A stretch of 19,993 nucleotides of DNA, taken from Gammaproteobacteria bacterium (lineage in GTDB: Bacteria > Pseudomonadota > Gammaproteobacteria > DSM-16500). Location: the NCBI GenBank assembly GCA_013287025.1, contig JABDEN010000029.1:1-19993 (forward strand). The letters are read 5' to 3'. Made by a program: the position numbers and the translations under genes. Positions 1-6,973 of the stretch are shown in pieces; the stretch's first letter is position 1; each line of letters opens with the position of its first letter. A model generated the notes under the pieces. It saw nothing but the letters and a program-made list of their open reading frames with translations. It did not search any database and had not been told where the DNA came from.

Positions 1-1
1 A

Positions 2-142
2 TTACTTCAAAATTTAATAGATGATCTGCCCATAACATTTGTTTCACCAAAGCGAGTCATTTTAATACAACTTATTGTTATAATTCAAATTTTTATAGCG
101 CCATTTATATATACTATTTCTCCATTATACACTAAAAAGTAG
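2..142 (+). CDS. Possible 3' end of a membrane protein gene (partial)
   Basis: One frame is open from the window edge to a TAG at 140-142, giving 46 residues. The peptide has a basic stretch (SPKR) followed by a strongly hydrophobic run (VILIQLIVIIQIFIAPF) and ends in YTKK, as the C-terminal transmembrane helix of an inner-membrane protein might. The stop lies inside the first AbiE operator palindrome, so this would be the gene just upstream of the toxin-antitoxin operon. AT-rich DNA can give such short frames by chance and no family is recognisable, so the call is weak. The sequence left of the window would settle it. Confidence 0.35.
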   Translation, partial: LLQNLIDDLPITFVSPKRVILIQLIVIIQIFIAPFIYTISPLYTKK

Positions 143-154
143 GTATTAATGGAG
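120..154. promoter_or_regulatory. Upstream operator palindrome of the AbiE operon
   Basis: This 35-bp imperfect inverted repeat begins CTCCATTATACACTA and ends TAGGTATTAATGGAG. It matches the second palindrome (193-227) at 28 of 35 positions. AbiEi-type antitoxins are known to repress their own operon by binding paired inverted repeats in the promoter, so a pair of related palindromes just ahead of this operon fits that role. Binding itself is inferred. Confidence 0.6.
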
Positions 155-182
155 AATTATTAATTAAATAGCTCTAAATATA

Positions 183-211
183 TTGATATATACTCCTTAA
201 TACACTATAAT
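183..211 (+). promoter_or_regulatory. sigma70-type promoter of the AbiE operon
   Basis: A -35 box TTGATA (183-188) is followed after 17 bp by a perfect -10 box TATAAT (206-211). Transcription would start near 218, about 20 nt before the ATG at 239. The -10 box lies inside the second operator palindrome, so a bound antitoxin would block RNA polymerase directly. Confidence 0.7.
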
Positions 212-227
212 TTAGTGATTAATGGAG
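193..227. promoter_or_regulatory. Promoter-overlapping operator palindrome of the AbiE operon
   Basis: This second 35-bp palindrome begins CTCCTTAATACACTA and ends TTAGTGATTAATGGAG. It covers the -10 box and the predicted transcription start, and it includes the GGAG used as ribosome binding site for the ATG at 239. The two palindromes start 73 bp apart, close to seven helical turns, which would place them on the same DNA face. Confidence 0.6.
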
Positions 228-238
228 AATTATTGTTA

Positions 239-1045
239 ATGATAGATGTCTTTTTCTATTCGCACCCTGTTTTTAGGTATGACGAGTTTGCTAACTGGAA
301 AGCAGAACAGGGAACTAAACACCCTAGGGCAATTCAAAATGCCTTGCAATACTATTTGAATATAGGACGCATATTAAATATACGCCGAGGGCTTTACGCA
401 GTAGCACCACCTACAGGAGTAGATGAACCTATTTTAGTTGACCCTTATTTAATTGCTGCTAAAGTAACTGAAGATAATGTATTAGCCTATCACACCGCTT
501 TAGAACTACATGGGGTTGCTTACACGATATTTGATAGATTTACCTTTCTAACAAATAAAAAAACGAAACCTTTTGAATTTCAAAATCATTGGTTCCAACC
601 CTCTTCATTTCCGAAAGCGTTAAAGAAAAAAGATGCATATTTTGGAGTTGAATCTATAAATCGACAAGAGCTAGAAATTAAAATAACCAGCCTTGCTCGA
701 ACCTTCGTAGACGTTTTAGACCGTATTCCGCATAGTGGGGGATGGGAAGAGATAGTGCGCTCTATTAGTAAAGCAGTTTCTTTGAACATTGAAGAAGTAA
801 TCGAGTATTGCTTAATGTTAAAAAATAATATTCTGGTTGCAAAGGTCGGTTTTTTTTTAGAACAGCGGCAAGGTGCTTTTGCGGTGAAAAATAATTTATT
901 AGAACTACTTCTTAAACATAAACCTTCATCTCCACAATCGCTAGCTACTTCTCGAGAACCAGGTCAGTTCATTAAAAAGTGGAATTTAATTATGCCAAAA
1001 TACGTATTACAAAAATCATGGGATGAACCAAATCATGATATCTAA
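239..1045 (+). CDS. abiEi: Type IV toxin-antitoxin system antitoxin, AbiEi family
   Basis: This 268-residue protein is the likely antitoxin and autorepressor of a type IV (AbiE) toxin-antitoxin system. Its N-terminal third looks like the winged-helix domain of the family: a YDEF...RAIQNALQYYLNIGRI helical part followed by a wing-like RRGLYAV strand. The C-terminal part is the antitoxin domain, typically needed to neutralise the toxin. A longer frame opens at a GTG at 215, but the ATG at 239 is preferred: it has GGAG 11 nt upstream, and the predicted transcription start (about 218) lies beyond the GTG. The 3' end overlaps the toxin gene by 23 bp in another frame, the usual coupled arrangement. 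The toxin partner next door makes the family call firm, although single antitoxins of this family diverge widely. Confidence 0.85.
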   Translation: MIDVFFYSHPVFRYDEFANWKAEQGTKHPRAIQNALQYYLNIGRILNIRRGLYAVAPPTGVDEPILVDPYLIAAKVTEDNVLAYHTALELHGVAYTIFDRFTFLTNKKTKPFEFQNHWFQPSSFPKALKKKDAYFGVESINRQELEIKITSLARTFVDVLDRIPHSGGWEEIVRSISKAVSLNIEEVIEYCLMLKNNILVAKVGFFLEQRQGAFAVKNNLLELLLKHKPSSPQSLATSREPGQFIKKWNLIMPKYVLQKSWDEPNHDI

Positions 1046-1991
1046 AAAAAATTTAATGAAAGATGCCAAAACCAATCATTACAAACCAGAGATTTTAGAA
1101 AAAGTTTATCAATTATTATCGGTATTGAATGACCTGGTCTCAAATCCATATTTGCGAGAAAAGATAGTATTGAAAGGTGGAACAGCGTTAAATTTATTCT
1201 ACTTCGATAAAATTCCTCGTATGTCTGTAGACATCGATTTAAATTATATTGGTCAGTTAGATCGAAATAGTATGTTAGAAGAAAGACCTGTTCTTACTGA
1301 TGCTATCAATAAAATTTTTTTACAAAAACAATTTGAATTAGATAGAAACCCAAATAGACACGCCGGTAGTAAAATGATTTGGCGTTATGGAAGCATATTA
1401 GGACAAAAAGGAAATCTTGAAGTTGATCTTAATTATATGTACCGAGAACCATTATGGCCAATTTTATGGTTACTTCCTAAATTAAATTATTCAGGTGCAG
1501 TTGAAATACCTGTCTTAGATATTCATGAGTTGGCCGCAGGAAAATTGTCCGCCTTATTTTCGAGAAATGTTAGCAGGGATTTATTTGATGCTCATCATCT
1601 ATTAGTTAATAGCAAATTAAATGCTCAAAAACTCAGACTATCATTTGTGATTTATTTAAGTATGACAGAGATTAAGCTTTCAAATTTAAATAAAGATTAT
1701 CTTGACTATGACCTTACAGATATTCGAAACAAATTATTGCCCGTATTACATCAAGAAAATTTACCAAGAAAACCAAGCGATATAAAAAAATGGGCTATAA
1801 CAATTCTAAAAGAGCTACAGGAATCACTACACCAACTTCTTCCATTGAAAAATTCTGAAATTGATTTTATTATGCAGGTTCGCGATGGAAACATTCGACC
1901 AGAATTGATTACGAATGATAAAAAGTTAACTGAAGTTATTAAAACACACCCGGCTATTTCATGGATAGCACAAAAAAATAAAACAGCGTGA
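1023..1991 (+). CDS. abiEii: Type IV toxin-antitoxin system toxin, AbiEii nucleotidyltransferase
   Basis: This 322-residue protein is the toxin partner, a member of the AbiEii/MenT-type DNA polymerase beta-like nucleotidyltransferase superfamily. Visible motifs are KGGTALN (residues 51-57), R66-x-S-x-D70-I-D72-L, the third acidic residue in EVDLNY (D135), and the conserved downstream motif LAAGKLSALFSR...RDLFDAHHL with K174 and D186. All expected catalytic positions are present, so it should be active. Related MenT toxins transfer nucleotides to tRNA 3' ends; the substrate here is unknown. An alternative ATG lies four codons downstream at 1035. The gene overlaps the antitoxin by 23 bp and the pair ends just before the palindromic repeat that holds the group II intron, so it belongs to an accessory region. 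It may act in phage defence, as AbiE does elsewhere. Confidence 0.9.
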   Translation: MNQIMISKKNLMKDAKTNHYKPEILEKVYQLLSVLNDLVSNPYLREKIVLKGGTALNLFYFDKIPRMSVDIDLNYIGQLDRNSMLEERPVLTDAINKIFLQKQFELDRNPNRHAGSKMIWRYGSILGQKGNLEVDLNYMYREPLWPILWLLPKLNYSGAVEIPVLDIHELAAGKLSALFSRNVSRDLFDAHHLLVNSKLNAQKLRLSFVIYLSMTEIKLSNLNKDYLDYDLTDIRNKLLPVLHQENLPRKPSDIKKWAITILKELQESLHQLLPLKNSEIDFIMQVRDGNIRPELITNDKKLTEVIKTHPAISWIAQKNKTA

Positions 1992-2070
1992 TTAACGAGA
2001 ATAAAATATTGTGCATCTTGAATCCAGAACCGCCGAATGCAATTATCAATGATTACACATCAATAAAATA

Positions 2071-2095
2071 GTCATCCTGAACGAAGTGAAGGATC
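2071..2095. repeat. Left arm of an intron-split palindromic repeat
   Basis: This 25-bp arm starts GTCATCCTGAACGAAG and ends GATC. Its partner is the inverted arm at 7509-7533, differing at 5 of 25 positions, all transitions; as RNA two of the five become G-U pairs. The two arms flank the group II intron almost exactly. Without the intron they would form one hairpin with a 14-nt loop. Sequences of this GTCATCCTGA...GAAGGATC type occur as dispersed repeats in several bacterial genomes. Confidence 0.75.
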
Positions 2096-2100
2096 TTTGT

Positions 2101-2169
2101 AATCGAGTAGGAGGGGTCTCATGACCCCGTCCTCTCACACCACCGTACGTGCGTTGTCGCATACGGCGG
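2101..2169 (-). ncRNA. Group II intron domains V and VI
   Basis: On the minus strand, 2169 to about 2136 reads CCGCCGTATGCG-ACAA-CGCACGTACGGTGG and folds as the short bulged hairpin of domain V. The catalytic triad position reads CGC, which is known from group IIC introns, rather than the more common AGC. Domain VI follows, with a strong GGGGTC-ATGA-GACCCC stem (2112-2127), and then the 3' end CTACTCGATT. The loop is ACAA rather than the usual GNRA. Boundaries are by eye. Confidence 0.8.
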
Positions 2170-2175
2170 TTTAAG

Positions 2176-2856
2176 TTAAACATTTAACAGCGCTGCTTTC
2201 TTTTCCAAGCTAATCAATCCTAACTTTTCGAACCAGTCATTAGACATCGCGTTGTTTACTGCTCCCGTATGAGATAGCCTCCACCAGCCTTTACTTGATT
2301 TTCCTATTCGCCAAGCATTCTTACTTGATACTCCTAGGGTCATCAGAAATTTCACTATCGGGTAACATCGTTTACGTTGCTTTAATCGATAGCATCTCAG
2401 CTTACGGCGTATCCAGCTATCAAGGTCTCTTAACCTACTGGGTGTTTCTACGATTTTAAAATAGTTTACCCACCCGTCAAATTTCTGATTCAGGCTTTCT
2501 ATCACCTGTTCCAATTTCATTCCACGGGTTCGCTTCGTTAGCTGTCGGACTGTGTCCTTCAACTTCTTTTCGCTTTTCTCTGATAAACTTATCTTCTCGT
2601 TGTACTGGATTTTGAACCCTAGAAATTCTCTCTTCCAGACTTCGCTTACAGCACTTTTCACCTCATTAATTTTCAACCTTAATCGCTTTCCTAAGAATTC
2701 TTTCAGTGTGGACAATACTCTTTCTCCTGCCTTTATACTTTTGACATATACGTTGCAGTCATCCGCATATCGACAAAATCTATGTCCTCGCTTCTCTAAT
2801 TCTTTGTCTAGCTCATCCAGAAGTATATTTGATAGTAACGGCGAAAGTGGGCCGCC
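2176..2856 (-). pseudogene. Group II intron reverse transcriptase/maturase, 3' fragment
   Basis: This is the C-terminal 226 residues plus stop of the intron-encoded protein, reading from the insertion point at 2856 down to 2176. It begins with PLSPLLSNILLDELDKELEK, which continues the GTPQGG motif left on the other side of the insertion. It then has the RT active site YADD (codons at 2769-2758), the thumb, and the GIIM maturase domain (WVNYFKI...RRKLR...KGWWRLSHTGAVNNAMSNDWFEKLGLISL). There is no HNH endonuclease. No ribosome binding site or plausible start serves this half. The methionine at 2715 lies beyond the YADD motif, so no functional RT can be made from it. All motifs and the frame are intact, so the break is caused only by the RIT insertion and looks recent. 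Confidence 0.92.
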
Positions 2857-2938
2857 TTATGCGAAGCAAGTTCTTATGCAAAGTAAGCTCAATAACCTAT
2901 TGATTTTTAATAAATCGCTCTGATTTTTCTTCGCATAA
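2857..2938. repeat. RIT left terminal inverted repeat
   Basis: The end reads TTATGCGAA (2857-2865), an 8-bp spacer, then TTATGCAAAGTAA (2874-2886). A copy of the outer 9-mer facing inward, TTCGCATAA, closes the repeat at 2930-2938. In between, a stretch ending CTATTGAT matches the right end in inverse (CCATTGAT). Two short similar motifs separated by 8 bp resemble the core-site layout used by tyrosine recombinases. Confidence 0.8.
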
Positions 2939-2954
2939 TATCCGACAATATAAG

Positions 2955-2971
2955 TAGAGCCTAGCGCTCTA
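2955..2971 (+). promoter_or_regulatory. Leader hairpin before ritA
   Basis: TAGAGC-CTAGC-GCTCTA forms a 6-bp stem about 10 nt before the ribosome binding site of the first recombinase. It could be an operator or an mRNA leader structure. A -10-like TATAAG (2949-2954) lies just upstream, but no convincing -35 box is seen. Confidence 0.3.
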
Positions 2972-2994
2972 TTTATCATTTGGAGGATCTTCCT

Positions 2995-4233
2995 ATGAAA
3001 AAGCAATTATTGGTTGATTTGCTTCATGATTTGGATAAGGAGTTGATCCGATTAGGTTACACAACAGGATCAATGCAATTTTATCGTCGTGAGTGGAAAA
3101 CCTTAATTCAATTTGCAAAACGACGAGATGAAAAATATTACTCTGAATCATTAGGATTAGCATTTGTTAAAGAACATTATCAAATTATAGAAAAAGATTA
3201 TAATCGTGGCTTATCACAGTCCGAAGTTCAAAGATTGCGTATTGTTCGAATGATCGGTGATTTTCAACTACATCGCACTGTTCTCCGTCGTTACTATAAG
3301 CATAAAAAAATCCTCACTAATTCTTATTACGTTGCTATCAGCAATAAATTTAAATCATATTGTGAAGCTAAGAATTATTCTAAAGTAACAGTTGATCATT
3401 ATATTCCACAATCAGAACGATTTATGGATTATCTTGTTTCACAGAATATTAAAAATTGTAACGCAATAACACTTCCGATAATTCATGATTATATTAAAAC
3501 CCTGGCAGGTTATACCTACAAAACAGTTGAACAAAATATTTGTTCTATACGCACATTTTTTCGATTTTTATTAGAATATGGCAAAGTAAAAACTGATTTT
3601 GCTTCAAAAACACCTATGGTTCAAGCAAGAAAACAAACTCGTATTCCATCAGTATGGACAAAAGACGAATTAAAAAAATTAATTTCAGCAATTGACAGAG
3701 GCAGTCCCAAAGGAAAACGTGATTATGCGATTATTTTATTAGCTTGTTGTCTTGGCATGCGTTGCACAGATATTAAAAATTTACAAATGGCCAATTTTCG
3801 TTGGACAGAGAAAAAAATAATTTTTATGCAATCAAAAACAAGAGCTCCATTAATTCTTCCTCTCACATCAGAAGTGGGTTGGGCAGTAATCGATTATCTC
3901 AAATACGGCAGACCTAAAATAGAAAGTCCATACCTGTTTGTAAGACATTTGGCACCATTTGGTCCTTTTTCAGAAGGTGATCGTTTAAGCCAATTGATTA
4001 AAAGATATATGGTATTAGGACACATACCTACGCTGAAGAAAAAAAGAGGCATGCATTCTCTTCGTCACACGATGGCAAGCTTGCTGCTTGAGAAAAATAC
4101 TCCTCTCCCGGTTATTTCAGATATTCTTGGACATATTGATACTGATTCAACAGCCATATATTTAAAAGTTGATATCAAAAAATTGCAAGAATGCGCTCTT
4201 TCTTTTGATGAGGAGGGACATTGCCATGAATAA
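2995..4233 (+). CDS. ritA: RIT tyrosine recombinase A
   Basis: This 412-residue tyrosine recombinase/integrase is the first of the RIT trio. An N-terminal region of about 110 residues unlike the other two is followed by a SAM-like core-binding domain (about 111-200) and the catalytic domain (about 220-400). Catalytic residues in order are R256 (GMRCTDI), K281, H354 and R357 (HSLRHT), H380 (LGHID) and nucleophile Y389 (TAIYLKV), so the enzyme looks active. The start is set by GGAGG at 2982-2986, 8 nt before the ATG; a longer TTG start at 2980 would overlap this site. The gene overlaps ritB by 8 bp (ATGAATAA), implying coupled translation and a fixed ratio of the three proteins. Confidence 0.93.
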   Translation: MKKQLLVDLLHDLDKELIRLGYTTGSMQFYRREWKTLIQFAKRRDEKYYSESLGLAFVKEHYQIIEKDYNRGLSQSEVQRLRIVRMIGDFQLHRTVLRRYYKHKKILTNSYYVAISNKFKSYCEAKNYSKVTVDHYIPQSERFMDYLVSQNIKNCNAITLPIIHDYIKTLAGYTYKTVEQNICSIRTFFRFLLEYGKVKTDFASKTPMVQARKQTRIPSVWTKDELKKLISAIDRGSPKGKRDYAIILLACCLGMRCTDIKNLQMANFRWTEKKIIFMQSKTRAPLILPLTSEVGWAVIDYLKYGRPKIESPYLFVRHLAPFGPFSEGDRLSQLIKRYMVLGHIPTLKKKRGMHSLRHTMASLLLEKNTPLPVISDILGHIDTDSTAIYLKVDIKKLQECALSFDEEGHCHE

Positions 4234-5197
4234 TATTATTTATAAAGGACCATTTAAAAATCATATTCAAAATCATATTAAATTAAAAAAAGCAATTGGA
4301 TATAAATATGATACAGAAGCTGCTCACTTAAAACGATTTGATAAATTTACGTTGGAAAATTATCCTAATATTCCTGCTCTTACAAAAGAGATCGTGCTTA
4401 ATTGGTGCAGTAAAAAGCCTTATGAAGCACAAGCAAATCAATGCTCACGTGCTTCTATTATTCGTCAATTTGCGCAATACCTGGATTCAATAGGAATATC
4501 AGCTTACATCATTCCTAAAAATTATTACCCCGCAGAAAAACGATACATTCCGTATATTTATTCGACCAATGAATTATCAAGATTTTTTGCTGAAACCGAT
4601 AAATGTAGATATAGTTCTGAATGTCCTCATCGGCACTTAATTATGCCAGTTATCTTTCGTATGCTTTACATGTGTGGATTACGAGCATCAGAAGCAAGGC
4701 TACTTAAGGTAGCGGATGTTGATTTAAAAAATGGCATCCTTAATATCCACCAGGCTAAAAAAGATAATGACCGTTTAGTGCCGATGTCTGATTGTTTAAT
4801 CAAACGATGTCGCGCATTCTCCAAAAAAGTTCATTCTTTCAGTGTTGCTGAAGATTACTATTTCCCAGCACTGGGTGGAAAACCAATGACATTGGGAAAT
4901 CTTTATAAAAATTTTCGCCGGTTTTTATGGCGTGCGAGAATTTCTCACGGTGGCATGGGTAAAGGGCCTCGCATTCATGATTTTCGCCACGCGCATGCTG
5001 TACACTGTTTGAAGAAATGGTCAGAGGAACAAAAAGATTTATCAGTTTATCTTCCCATACTTAAAACATACCTGGGTCATGATTCATTTGAAGAAACAGC
5101 CTATTATTTACATCTTACAGCCGACGTGTTTCCTGAAATAACTTTAAAAATCGAAACTCGATATCGAGGGATAATTCCTGGGTTAGGAGGGAAATAG
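4226..5197 (+). CDS. ritB: RIT tyrosine recombinase B
   Basis: This 323-residue second member of the trio has the N-terminal DNA-binding domain over about residues 10-95 and the catalytic domain from about 112. Catalytic residues are R153 (GLRASEARLL), K178 or K179 (beta-hairpin HQAKKDNDR), H251 and R254 (HDFRHAHAVH), H285 (YLGHDS) and Y294 (TAYYLHL). The HDFRHAHAVH form with extra histidines and the long loop before the last motif distinguish it from A and C. The ATG at 4226 is chosen over an earlier ATG at 4169 because GAGGAGG lies at 4210-4216, spaced properly, and the result is the usual short overlap with ritA. The stop is 2 nt before ritC. Confidence 0.93.
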   Translation: MNNIIYKGPFKNHIQNHIKLKKAIGYKYDTEAAHLKRFDKFTLENYPNIPALTKEIVLNWCSKKPYEAQANQCSRASIIRQFAQYLDSIGISAYIIPKNYYPAEKRYIPYIYSTNELSRFFAETDKCRYSSECPHRHLIMPVIFRMLYMCGLRASEARLLKVADVDLKNGILNIHQAKKDNDRLVPMSDCLIKRCRAFSKKVHSFSVAEDYYFPALGGKPMTLGNLYKNFRRFLWRARISHGGMGKGPRIHDFRHAHAVHCLKKWSEEQKDLSVYLPILKTYLGHDSFEETAYYLHLTADVFPEITLKIETRYRGIIPGLGGK

Positions 5198-5199
5198 TC

Positions 5200-6213
5200 A
5201 TGAAGCCAACCAATTTTGCAAAATATCTTACTGAATTCTTTTCAGATTATTTGTCAAGACGTAAAAATGTTAGCCGTAATACTATCCTATCTTATCGTGA
5301 TACCTTCAAACTTTTAATCCATTACTGTCAGGAGGTTAAAAAAATCCGTCCTGAAAAAATTACGCTGGAGCTTCTTTCATGTGAATTACTAACTGATTTT
5401 TTAAGTTGGCTAGAAACAAATAGAAAATGCAGTATTGCAACCAGAAACCAGAGACTTGCCGCTCTTCATGCTTTCTTTCGCTATGTACAAATCGAAGAGC
5501 CATCAGGAATATTTCATTACCAAAAAATTATTGCCATCCCAATAAAAAAAGCAAAAAAACCCATAGTAGAGTATCTTATCCCTAATGTAATTAGGGTATT
5601 GCTAAAACAGCCTGATAAACATACATCTAAAGGTAGGCGTGATCTTACATTAATCAGCGTCTTATATGACACTGGAGCGCGCGTACAGGAAGTGTGTGAT
5701 ATCAGGGTTCGTGATGTGGTTTTACAAGAACCTGCAACCATTATATTGACTGGCAAAGGAAACAAAATAAGACGTGTTCCAATCATGAAAAATACGGTAA
5801 CTCTATTGCAACGTTATATTTCAGAAAACAATTTGGAGCAAGCGTCAAAAAATGAGGCGTCTTTATTTACTAATAATCAACATAATAAATTAACAAAAGA
5901 AGGTGTAAGTTTTATTCTTGCAAAATACGCTAAATTAGCAAGACAAAGATCCAAGCTTGTTCCTGAAAAAGTGAAACCCCATATGCTGCGACATTCAAAG
6001 GCTATGCATTTGTTACAGGCAGGTGTTAATCTCATTTATATTCGTGATTTTCTTGGGCATGTCGATATAAAAACAACGGAAATTTATGCTCGGGCTGATA
6101 CAGAAACAAAACGAAAAGCAATTGAAAATCTTTATCCAGATTTGATTAATAGTAAGTTACCTGACTGGAACAAAGATAAAACGTTGTTGAATTGGTTATC
6201 TGAATTAAAATAG
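5200..6213 (+). CDS. ritC: RIT tyrosine recombinase C
   Basis: This 337-residue third member is the most XerC/D-like of the three. The SAM-like domain (about 8-100: TEFFSDYLSRRKNVSRNTILSY) precedes the catalytic domain (about 125-310). Catalytic residues are R161 (DTGARVQEV), K186 (LTGKGNKIRRVP), H261 and R264 (HMLRHS), H287 (LGHVDIKTTEIY) and Y296. GGAGG at 5186-5190 serves the ATG. The stop at 6213 lies 8 nt from the right terminal repeat, so the trio fills the element completely. Why RIT elements need three different recombinases is not settled; one idea is that each binds a different end motif. Confidence 0.93.
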   Translation: MKPTNFAKYLTEFFSDYLSRRKNVSRNTILSYRDTFKLLIHYCQEVKKIRPEKITLELLSCELLTDFLSWLETNRKCSIATRNQRLAALHAFFRYVQIEEPSGIFHYQKIIAIPIKKAKKPIVEYLIPNVIRVLLKQPDKHTSKGRRDLTLISVLYDTGARVQEVCDIRVRDVVLQEPATIILTGKGNKIRRVPIMKNTVTLLQRYISENNLEQASKNEASLFTNNQHNKLTKEGVSFILAKYAKLARQRSKLVPEKVKPHMLRHSKAMHLLQAGVNLIYIRDFLGHVDIKTTEIYARADTETKRKAIENLYPDLINSKLPDWNKDKTLLNWLSELK

Positions 6214-6221
6214 ATTGGAAA

Positions 6222-6302
6222 TTATGCAAAGTAAATTGATTCGTGTTCTATATAGATCAATGGGTTAGGCGTTTACTTTGCATAATCTTTTTGTTCGCAT
6301 AA
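6222..6302. repeat. RIT right terminal inverted repeat
   Basis: Read inward from 6302 the order is TTATGCGAA, 8 bp, TTATGCAAAGTAA, as at the left end. A further inward-facing motif TTATGCAAAGTAAA (6222-6235) can pair with TTTACTTTGCATAA (6272-6285) in a 14-bp stem. That stem is followed by TCTTTTT (6286-6292), so the end may also act as a transcription terminator for the recombinase operon, which stops at 6213. Confidence 0.8.
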
Positions 6303-6973
6303 GGCGGCTTATGCAAAGCTTTGCATAAGCCGCCCTGGGGCGTTCCTTCGTGACGTTCTATACAAACACCTCCTTCCATTATTCCTGCTTTCAAGAAGCT
6401 ACGAATAATTTTCAGTAATCGTTTATCTTTAATTTTCCTTGCTATCCGTGACATCAGTATATCATGGTTAACTCGATCGAAGAATTTCTCTAAGTCGATG
6501 TCAACCACTATTCGATTTCCCGCGCGCACATATTCTTGCGCTCGTTTCACCGCTTGATGTGCGTTTCGTTTTGGCCGAAATCCATAGCTTGAATCCGAAA
6601 ACTCTTGCTCGTAAATCGGTTGCAACACTTGCAATATCGCTTGTTGTACTAATCTATCTATCACTGTCGGGATACCCAGCTGCCGTTTACTGCCATCTGG
6701 TTTCGGTATCTCTACCTTTCTTACCGATCGTGCTTTATAGTTCCCGTTCAACAGCGTTTGAATTAAAGATTCCTTGTGTATGGCTATAAATTCTCGCATT
6801 TCCTCAACTCGCATTCCGTCGACTCCAGGTGATCCTTTATTCGCTTTTACACGCTTATACGCTTGGTTCAAATTTGCAGGTTTGCAGATTTGTTCCATCA
6901 AGCAACTTGTCAGAGAATCGTTTCCAAGATTCGCCTTCTTGATTTGTTGTTCCTTAGACTGTTTTGGATTCAT
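6257..6973 (-). pseudogene. Group II intron reverse transcriptase/maturase, 5' fragment
   Basis: This is the N-terminal 213 codons of the same RT (6973 to 6335), followed by 25 codons read out of the inserted DNA (LCKALHKPPYANKK...) up to a stop at 6257. Motifs present are RT0/RT1 (KRVKANKGSPGVDGM), RT2 (VRKVEIPKPDGSKRQLGIPTVIDRLVQQAI), SYGFRPKRNAHQAV, the first catalytic aspartate in VVDIDLEKFFDRVNHD, and GTPQGG. GAAGGA sits about 9 nt before the ATG. Joining 6335 to 2856 continues the frame without shift and gives a 439-residue protein of normal length. The truncated protein has the fingers and part of the palm but lacks YADD, so it cannot polymerise. Confidence 0.92.
6303..6334. repeat. 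Perfect 32-bp palindrome at the RIT right junction
   Basis: GGCGGC (6303-6308), the 20-bp palindrome TTATGCAAAGCTTTGCATAA (6309-6328) and GCCGCC (6329-6334) together form a perfect 32-bp palindrome. The centre looks like two RIT end motifs joined head to head. GCCGCC also flanks the left end (2851-2856) and belongs to the original RT gene, so the outer copy is a 6-bp direct repeat of the target. The palindrome may be a duplicated target with a scar from an earlier insertion/excision, or part of the element. Confidence 0.85.

Larger units (their letters stand above)
2857..6302 (+). mobile_element. RIT element (recombinase in trio)
   Basis: This 3,446-bp unit holds three co-directional tyrosine recombinase genes and is bounded by inverted repeats of about 82 bp. 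It inserted at a GCCGCC site (2851-2856) in the intron RT gene, in the opposite orientation. RIT elements are defined by three adjacent, overlapping tyrosine recombinases of different subfamilies that are thought to act together; the order and sizes here (412, 323 and 337 aa) fit. No cargo gene is present. Beyond the right end lie 32 extra bases forming a palindrome (6303-6334). The exact right boundary depends on whether these belong to the element: 6302, 6328 or 6334. Confidence 0.9.

Noticed and set aside
2552..2923. Open frame of 123 codons on the + strand opposite the RT fragment
   Set aside because: It is antisense to a well-supported RT/maturase coding segment, runs across the RIT junction, and shows no domain.
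2857..6302. Reading the three recombinases as a Tn554-type transposon or an integron
   Set aside because: Tn554 has two tyrosine recombinases and a small TnpC plus cargo. Here there are three full recombinases with complete catalytic sets, no cargo and no attC sites, which fits a RIT element.
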